A DNA stretch of 64,000 bases, taken from NCBI GenBank assembly GCA_028751875.1, contig CM054153.1:14203573-14267572 (forward strand). The letters are read 5' to 3'. The position numbers and the translations under genes were made by a program. Within the stretch, counting starts at the first letter, position 1, and each line of letters begins with the position of its first letter. Positions 40,516 to 44,839 of this stretch are shown here, piece by piece. Under the pieces are notes generated by a model. That model was not told where the DNA came from and ran no database searches. It saw only the letters and a list, made by a program, of their open reading frames with translations. The DNA is from Rapana venosa (Eukaryota; Mollusca; Gastropoda; Neogastropoda; Muricidae).

Positions 40516-43500
40516 TGTGTATGTGCGTGTGTGTGTGTGTGGGTGGTATGGGGGTATGGGTGTGTGGGGGTGGGATCGGGGGGAGGGGGACATGGGTGTG
40601 TTGGGGAGGGTATGGGTGTGTTTGGGTGGGGTATGGGTGGGGGTATGGGATGTGTGTGGGGGGGGGTGTGTATATGTGAGAGAGAGTTTGTGTGTGTGTG
40701 TGAGTTCAATTCATCCAATTTTTTTAATTTCCAGACGGTACGTTGAATAAACAGTACATTTTGCCGTTTTTTCATAGAGCCATCTATCCCGGAACACAGA
40801 CAACTCTATCCAGTAATATTTAACTTCAGTATTATTATGGCTGCCAATAAGAATAAGATAATAACTCACAGTGCGTGTGTGTGTGTGTGCATGCATGCGT
40901 GCGTGTGTATGTGTATTGTGTGCGCATGCGTGCATGCATGCATGCGTGTGTGCACGTGCTCATACGTACGCATGCGCGTGTTTTGTGCAGGGTTTCTTCG
41001 GAAATGTCCACAAAGCCGAGCTGATGCCGGAATGCGAGACGCAGGATGAGGAAGGTAACTGCGAGTGGCAGACGGTAGCCGTGAAGACGGTTCGCGAGAC
41101 TCGGGATCCGTCTCAGCTGGTGTCCTTCCTCAAAGAGGCCTGGTGCATCATCCATCTTGACCACCACAATGTCGTGAAGCTGATCGGCATCGTCATGAGA
41201 GGTATGCGCGGTCTCCTGCCACAGATTTCCACTTCACACTTTGTTGCTGTTCTTCTCCTGTCATCTTTTTCCTCTTTGTCGAGTTCCACAGATTTCCACT
41301 TCACACTTTGTTGCTGTTCTTCTCCTGTCATCTTTTTCCTCTTTGTCGAGTTCCACAGATTTCCACTTCACACTTTGTTGCTGTTCTTCTCCTGTCATCT
41401 TTTTCCTCTTTGTCGAGTTCCACAGATTTCCACTTCACACTTTGTTGCTGTTCTTCTCCTGTCATCTTTTTCCTCTTTGTCGAGTTCCACAGATTTCCAC
41501 TTCACACTTTGTTGCTGTTCTTCTCCTGTCATCTTTTTCCTCTTTGTCGAGTTCCACAGATTTCCACTTCACACTTTGTTGTTGTTCTTCTCCTGTCATC
41601 TTTTTCCTCTTTGTCGAGTGCTCAGGATGGGCAACTCTTGGAGGCCCTGAGAAGAGCTGCCTTGCGCTGAAGCCTCTCCAGGGGGTCTAAAGAGCTTGTC
41701 CCTTGTCGGCAGGTCAGTCGGCCAGGTATTGGCCCTCGCTCGGGTGTTGGGTGTGTTGGATGGGTCTGGAGGAAGCGTTCCGCTGTCGTGGGAGAAGCGC
41801 CTTAGAATCGCTGCTGGGTGGGGTTTACATTGAAACAGATTGGATTGTGTTGTTGTGTGATTTATTGCAGTGTAGTGTAGTGTAGTGTGGTGTAGTGTAG
41901 TTTTATTTTATATTTATTTTGTTCCTCGGCTAGAGGTTCGAGGTTCACCAGTGGTGAGATTTTGCGTATGCAACCATTTTTACCCACTATTAAGGTAGCT
42001 GCATTCCGACTTCGGGGAAGTGTAGTTTTATGAATTGTACCCAACTTTCAATCAGGGCAGGCCTCTCTGTGCACCATGTACGAACACACGCAAAAAATGT
42101 CTTGCGCTCATGTTAAAATCCCGTTCCACCTTTTGGAAGAGTAGGCCATTGTGTGCCGGTAGAAACGGATGACAGAAACAAAATTCAGCGTGCACATGGT
42201 TATTGTATTTAGACACCATCCCCGAAGTCGGAATGCATCTACCTAAATGGTGTGTTGGAAGGAGGGGTGGTGAAAATGGTCACTCTCTCACTCACTCACT
42301 CAGTCCCATGTCCCAAAGGACATAGGGGGGACATGAGAGAAGACGCAACAGAGATCTTTTAACATGCTTCACGATCCTGTGGGGCTAGTAGAAGGTGTTG
42401 CAGGGGTTGGGCGGTCCAGTCTTTGATGTTGTCAACCCATGATTTCTTTTGGTGGCCTCTTCTTCTCTTGCCTTCAACCGTTCCCTGCAAGATGGTTTTT
42501 GCTAAGGTGTTGTGTCTTGTGGTGTGACCAAACCACATCAGTTTTCCCTGCAAGATGGTTTTTGCTAAGGTGTTGTGTCTTGTGGTGTGACCAAACCACA
42601 TCAGTTTTCTCCTCTTTATGGTGGAGAGCAGAGGTTCTTGGGGGCCCACACACTTTTTGATTTCTTCTTTCACATAGTTGTTGGTCTTGTGTTCTTTGTA
42701 TGATATTTTGAGGAGTCTTCTGTGGCACTTGTTCTCGAATGCTTGGATTCTCCTCTCTAGCTCTGCTGACAGGGTCCATGATTCACAGCCATGTAGGAGG
42801 ATAGATATCACGAGGGATTTGTAGAGGTGATATTTGGTGCAGAAGCTGATGTTGTTGTTTCTGATGATCCTCTCAAGTCTGGCTAGAGCAGATGTTGCTG
42901 TTGCAATGCGAGCTTTCATTTCATTGTTTGATGTGCCATCTTTTGTTAGGATGGAGCCTAAGTATTTGAATTGGCTCACCTCTTCCAGTATTTCTCCATT
43001 CATCTTTATTTCCGTACTGTCATTACTAGCGCTGTTGACCATGATCTTTGATTTCTCTGTACTGACCTCCATGCCGTATGCACTCGCTTGATCTGATAGA
43101 CTATCTGTGAGGTTTTGCAGTTCTTGTTTGCTGCCGCCCATGAGGTCAATGTCACCTGCAAATCTGAGGTTGCAAAGGGGTCTTCCAAAATGGTCGCAAA
43201 CGGAAAACAAAAATCCCCCCACCCAACAACAAATTCCAGAGTATGTTTGTGTGCAGTGACATCCTCTGTCATTTGTTTTCAGGCCAGGATAGTGATTCGT
43301 TTAAACTGGTGATGGAATATGCTGACGGGGGAAGTTTTGAAAAATACGTGGAGAGGAACGTCAATCGTCTCGGCACGTTGGACTTCAAAATGACACTGAA
43401 GAGACTGGCCACTGACGTTGCTAAGGTACTGTTTGGATTGCACTACTGAAGTGAAATGTTTAAAAAAAAAGTCAACTTTTTTTTTTTTAGTACAACTGTG

Positions 43501-44808
43501 CTCCAAGTGCTTTGATTTGTTACTTGACCAGATTCAGTGCTATATAGATTCCATACATTATTATTATTATTATTATTCTTACACCCTAATAACTTTTTGT
43601 TGGTATTTGTGTTGAAACTAGATAGTATGTTTGTGGTCTGACTGGTATTTACTCTCATGCATTCATTGGCTTTCTTTTTTTTTGTTTTTGTTTTTTTTGT
43701 GTACCTCGGTTAGAGCTTTGAGATTCACCAATGGCGAGATATTGTTTATGCGACCGTTTTTGCCCACCATGAAGGTAGCTGCATTCTGACTTCGGATATG
43801 TTGTATGCTGGTTATGTTTGTGTTTCCACAACACACCGAACACTGACATGAATGACGGAATCTTTACCATGCACATTTGATCTTCTGCATGTGTATATAC
43901 ATGAAGGGAATTAAAGCACTGGGAGGTTGTAGAAACCCCCCACCCTTTTTTCACCAGACACCCCTGATATTCAAACTTGCTACCTCGTGGACCCATGGGA
44001 CTGCAGTCAAGTGGTCTTTACCACTCGGCTATAGTATCCATCACACATTTGTACTGAAAAGCTCTTCTTCCTGTTGTTCAGGATGTTATGTATGTTTTCA
44101 AGAAATCATCATCATCAACCATTACACCCAGTGGTGTGTAGGGCAGCAACAAAGCGCTTCCACTCCTGCCTATCCTGGGCTAACCTAGTCACTGATCCCC
44201 AAGAGTGCTGCATGGCCTTCATCTCACTTTGTTTTCAAGAAAACGTGGTCTGTTTAGGTGCACATGGTGCCATAGAGTTACTTTTACACCATAAACCAAG
44301 GGAGGTGCAGCAGACTGTGTGTCTGTAACCAAGCAGAGATTGTTGCATAACAGAAGTACCCTCAGATCTGACTTCCGATGTGCTGGGCCTGAATTGTCAG
44401 GCATTTAACGGCAGCACAGCAGTGCATTTTCGTTCATGTGACAGACAGCAACAGTTGCTGTCTAAGCGTTCGGCAAAGAAGAAGAAGATTGCATGCTCAA
44501 CTCTCAAGCCACTAGGCTATCCCACCCCATGTATGGTGTATGTTTTATTTTTATTCATTTATTTATTTATTTTTTATTTATACCACTTTAAGTCACGCAG
44601 ATTTCTCTGCGTGAGATTCGGGCTGCTCTCCCCGGGGAGAGCACGTCGCCACAAGAGCAGCGCCACCCTTTTTTTTTTCTTTTTTCCTGTCTGCAACAGT
44701 ATTTGTTTCCCTATCAGAGTGGCTTTTTTCTACATAATTTTGCCAGGGACAACTCTCTTGTTGCCGTGGGTTCTTTTACGTGCGCTAAATAATTATGCGC
44801 AACACACG

Positions 44809-44839
<31 letters not shown>

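Noticed and set aside
40871..41650. A 259-residue repeat protein
   Set aside because: Made of JAK exon 17 read through its donor into the 67-bp minisatellite.
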